A stretch of DNA of 6,598 bases from Acidobacteriaceae bacterium (GTDB taxonomy: Bacteria > Acidobacteriota > Terriglobia > Terriglobales > Acidobacteriaceae), in NCBI GenBank assembly GCA_003133425.1, contig PKXI01000256.1, positions 2,065 through 8,662 of the forward strand, written 5' to 3'. A model generated the notes under the pieces. The model saw only the letters and a program-made list of their open reading frames with translations, was not told where the DNA came from and searched no databases. Below, one piece after another: positions 6,001-6,598 of this stretch. Positions within the stretch are counted from its first letter, which is position 1; each line of letters begins with the position of its first letter. The position numbers and the translations under genes are program-made.

Positions 6001-6567
6001 GGTTCCGGAGGATTTGACCGGCGTCAAATCTTCAACGTGAGCTATGTCTACGCTCTTCCTTTCTACCAGCACGGCTCGAATATGGCAGCCAAGGCGATCA
6101 TCGGTGGATGGGGCATCTCGGGCGTGACTGTTGCAGAGAGCGGGACTCCGCAGAACATCGCGTACAGTGGCAGCGACACGCTTGGCTTGGGCGGCGGCAC
6201 CAGCAACCGTCCGAACCTGATCGCGCCAATTACCTATCCCCATAAACAGACGGCCTGGTTCAGCACCAGTTCCTATGCGGATCCGGTTGCTCCATGGGCT
6301 GGCGGCACTGGTCAGGGATTTGGCGCTGCCGGCAAGGATAACGTGGTCGGGCCTCACCTGATCAACTTCAACCTCAGCCTGACGAAAACCATCCCGCTCA
6401 CGGGCCACGAAGGACCGAACATCGAGCTGCGGTTTGAGTCGTTCAATACCTTCAACCACACCCAATTCGCCGGTATGGATGCGAGCAATCACGACAGCAA
6501 CTTCGGTCAGATTACCTCCGTCTACAGCAATCGCATTCTGGAACTAGGTGGAAAATTCCACTTCTAG
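3055..6567 (+). CDS. Oar-like TonB-dependent outer-membrane receptor with carboxypeptidase-regulatory-like domain
   Basis: This encodes a complete 1170-residue protein, a normal length for the large acidobacterial receptors. A long signal peptide (basic head, hydrophobic core 24-39, likely cleavage after AGA at 44) leads to a carboxypeptidase-regulatory-like beta-sandwich at about 47-128 (ATISGTVADNTGALLPNATI, GTYTLTATAPGF). A linker VGSQEQTITIEA (131-142) precedes the plug, about 150-266, which includes SFNGQRQTHNIYLLDGAEQN and the conserved NYSADYGIGSGGT. The rest is a 22-strand-type barrel with family signatures: RTFFFWNEEWRR, HQFKFGVSWLHDY, LTLNIGLRYDG, ELRFESFNTFNHTQF. It ends in Phe1170 (LGGKFHF), as expected for recognition by the outer-membrane assembly machinery. 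Members use TonB energy to import large or scarce substrates, often glycans or siderophores; no substrate can be read here and no obvious TonB box was found. A CGGC cysteine pair (226/229) lies in the plug. No transport partner gene is adjacent. Confidence 0.95.
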   Translation: MNRSLMQTFSVAGMHLAGQRLRGLGVLCVAFVALALVLAPQAGAQDNATISGTVADNTGALLPNATIAITNTATTQTRDTTANSVGSFRFGNVGVGTYTLTATAPGFQKFVRTGIVVNVAQSLEENVALTVGSQEQTITIEADALQVQTETSEISTLISGEQVRQLATNGRNVVGLAALGLGVSSTLPAFGGIDALTSSNAISFNGQRQTHNIYLLDGAEQNDRGCGGCFMNLPSQDAIGEFQTLGSNYSADYGIGSGGTIVMVLKSGTRKYHGELYEFNRNTDYNANDYFLKRGGKSRPTFQLNEPGGNIGGPLWIPHVYNDARNRTFFFWNEEWRRLIQGSSPSVTNDLLAANFPTAGQPFNYTLQSATAKVPIVPVLPNNAAFNALVTADGLTAGQPFNKNPNGTYLIPLNMIDQNAVLELNAGTFPKPNYNNGTQYIASINAPENIREDVVRIDHAITPKMQLMGHYLHDAMAKTFFPPLWGDSSYPTVGTLMGNPSYTAVIKLTQTYSSSLLNETGVFYSGNKISLTPVAGAGNSFTMPTGYNATSFFPLANNLMKRLPEIQLQGSPLNTTWSPSYFPWTNGYEGFQYRDDLSWTKGRHQFKFGVSWLHDYKNQQLQANTQGTAAFNSSSFSGDSIVNFVMGMASSFSQLEYLYGKHWVNNNYSGYGMDNWHVSPRLTLNIGLRYDGMPHAFERYDKFANFVIGDYNTSLPNPVQASGTLDPTQLTTFAATGSELFYLNGIKEAGVNGFPRGNVQNRYYTFQPRLGFTYDLFGNQKTVLRGGMGMFYERVQGNDVYNAALNPPFAYQPSATSVLFSNPKTSVLTGQTSSQSFPSSLTNIKYNYPPEGTGDWSFGVQQQVMPSVVAVLQYVGSTGWDQNDDRAINTLPLQTNGSYATRQGVAAGTLISNIYRQFPGFSGITQEEQETNTSYHSLQTGVRFENKWGLTTQLAYTWSHLIDDVTNDLGGLPNPFNTRYARGSGGFDRRQIFNVSYVYALPFYQHGSNMAAKAIIGGWGISGVTVAESGTPQNIAYSGSDTLGLGGGTSNRPNLIAPITYPHKQTAWFSTSSYADPVAPWAGGTGQGFGAAGKDNVVGPHLINFNLSLTKTIPLTGHEGPNIELRFESFNTFNHTQFAGMDASNHDSNFGQITSVYSNRILELGGKFHF

Positions 6568-6585
6568 ATTGCGGATTGCTTTAAC

Positions 6586-6598
6586 CGCGGGCGTGGCA
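6586..6598. repeat. Partial copy of the left-hand GC-rich palindrome
   Basis: CGCGGGCGTGG (6586-6596) equals the minus-strand reading of the first 11 bases of the palindrome at 468-487, here in opposite orientation and cut by the window edge. Just before it, GCGG and CCGC (6571-6588) can form a small bulged stem after the receptor stop, which might be part of a terminator extending beyond the window. Confidence 0.3.

Noticed and set aside
1..6598. CRISPR array, tRNA, rRNA, transposase or integrase
   Set aside because: No regularly spaced repeats, cloverleaf, ribosomal RNA sequence or recombinase motifs were seen on either strand.

Overview
The window looks like a piece of an Acidobacteriota chromosome (soil-type, Terriglobia-like; inference, no search was run). 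The main reasons are a very long Oar-like TonB-dependent receptor with an N-terminal carboxypeptidase-regulatory-like domain, the wreck of a second receptor of the same kind, and a short zinc-ribbon protein tail of a type I associate with that phylum. Such receptors are strongly expanded in Acidobacteriota. Codon use in the intact genes is moderately GC-rich, and the intergenic DNA is long and apparently decaying.

Layout, left to right. Positions 1-480 (minus strand) hold a receptor pseudogene. A signal peptide and the start of the carboxypeptidase-regulatory domain run out of frame into a fragment that resembles the last barrel strands of such a receptor, so about a thousand codons are missing. 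A perfect GC-rich palindrome sits over its 5' end. Positions 481-804 are non-coding and hold a long imperfect hairpin. Positions 805-1386 (minus) encode an intact DJ-1/PfpI family protein with a clear Shine-Dalgarno site. Diverging from it on the plus strand are two weakly supported small ORFs: a two-helix membrane peptide (1524-1736) and, overlapping it by ATGA, an ORF (1733-2164) whose last third is a convincing four-cysteine zinc ribbon. A promoter-like sequence lies inside that second ORF, just ahead of the zinc ribbon.

Positions 2165-3054 contain no convincing gene but are not featureless. They hold the best sigma70-type promoter in the window (2457-2486), a 34-codon ORF with a strong ribosome-binding site (2857-2961) and a perfect 7-bp hairpin (2977-2993). 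These could form a long leader for the next gene. Positions 3055-6567 (plus) encode the dominant feature, an intact 1170-residue TonB-dependent outer-membrane receptor. The last bases contain half of a second copy of the left-hand palindrome motif.

The genes do not form one pathway. The receptor would take up an unknown substrate across the outer membrane, the DJ-1/PfpI protein probably handles reactive carbonyls or stress damage in the cytoplasm, and the rest is small or decaying. I found no CRISPR array, tRNA, rRNA, insertion sequence or clear new multi-gene system. The most interesting points are the collapsed receptor copy, the promoter and leader ahead of the intact receptor, and the zinc-ribbon ORF with an unclear start.
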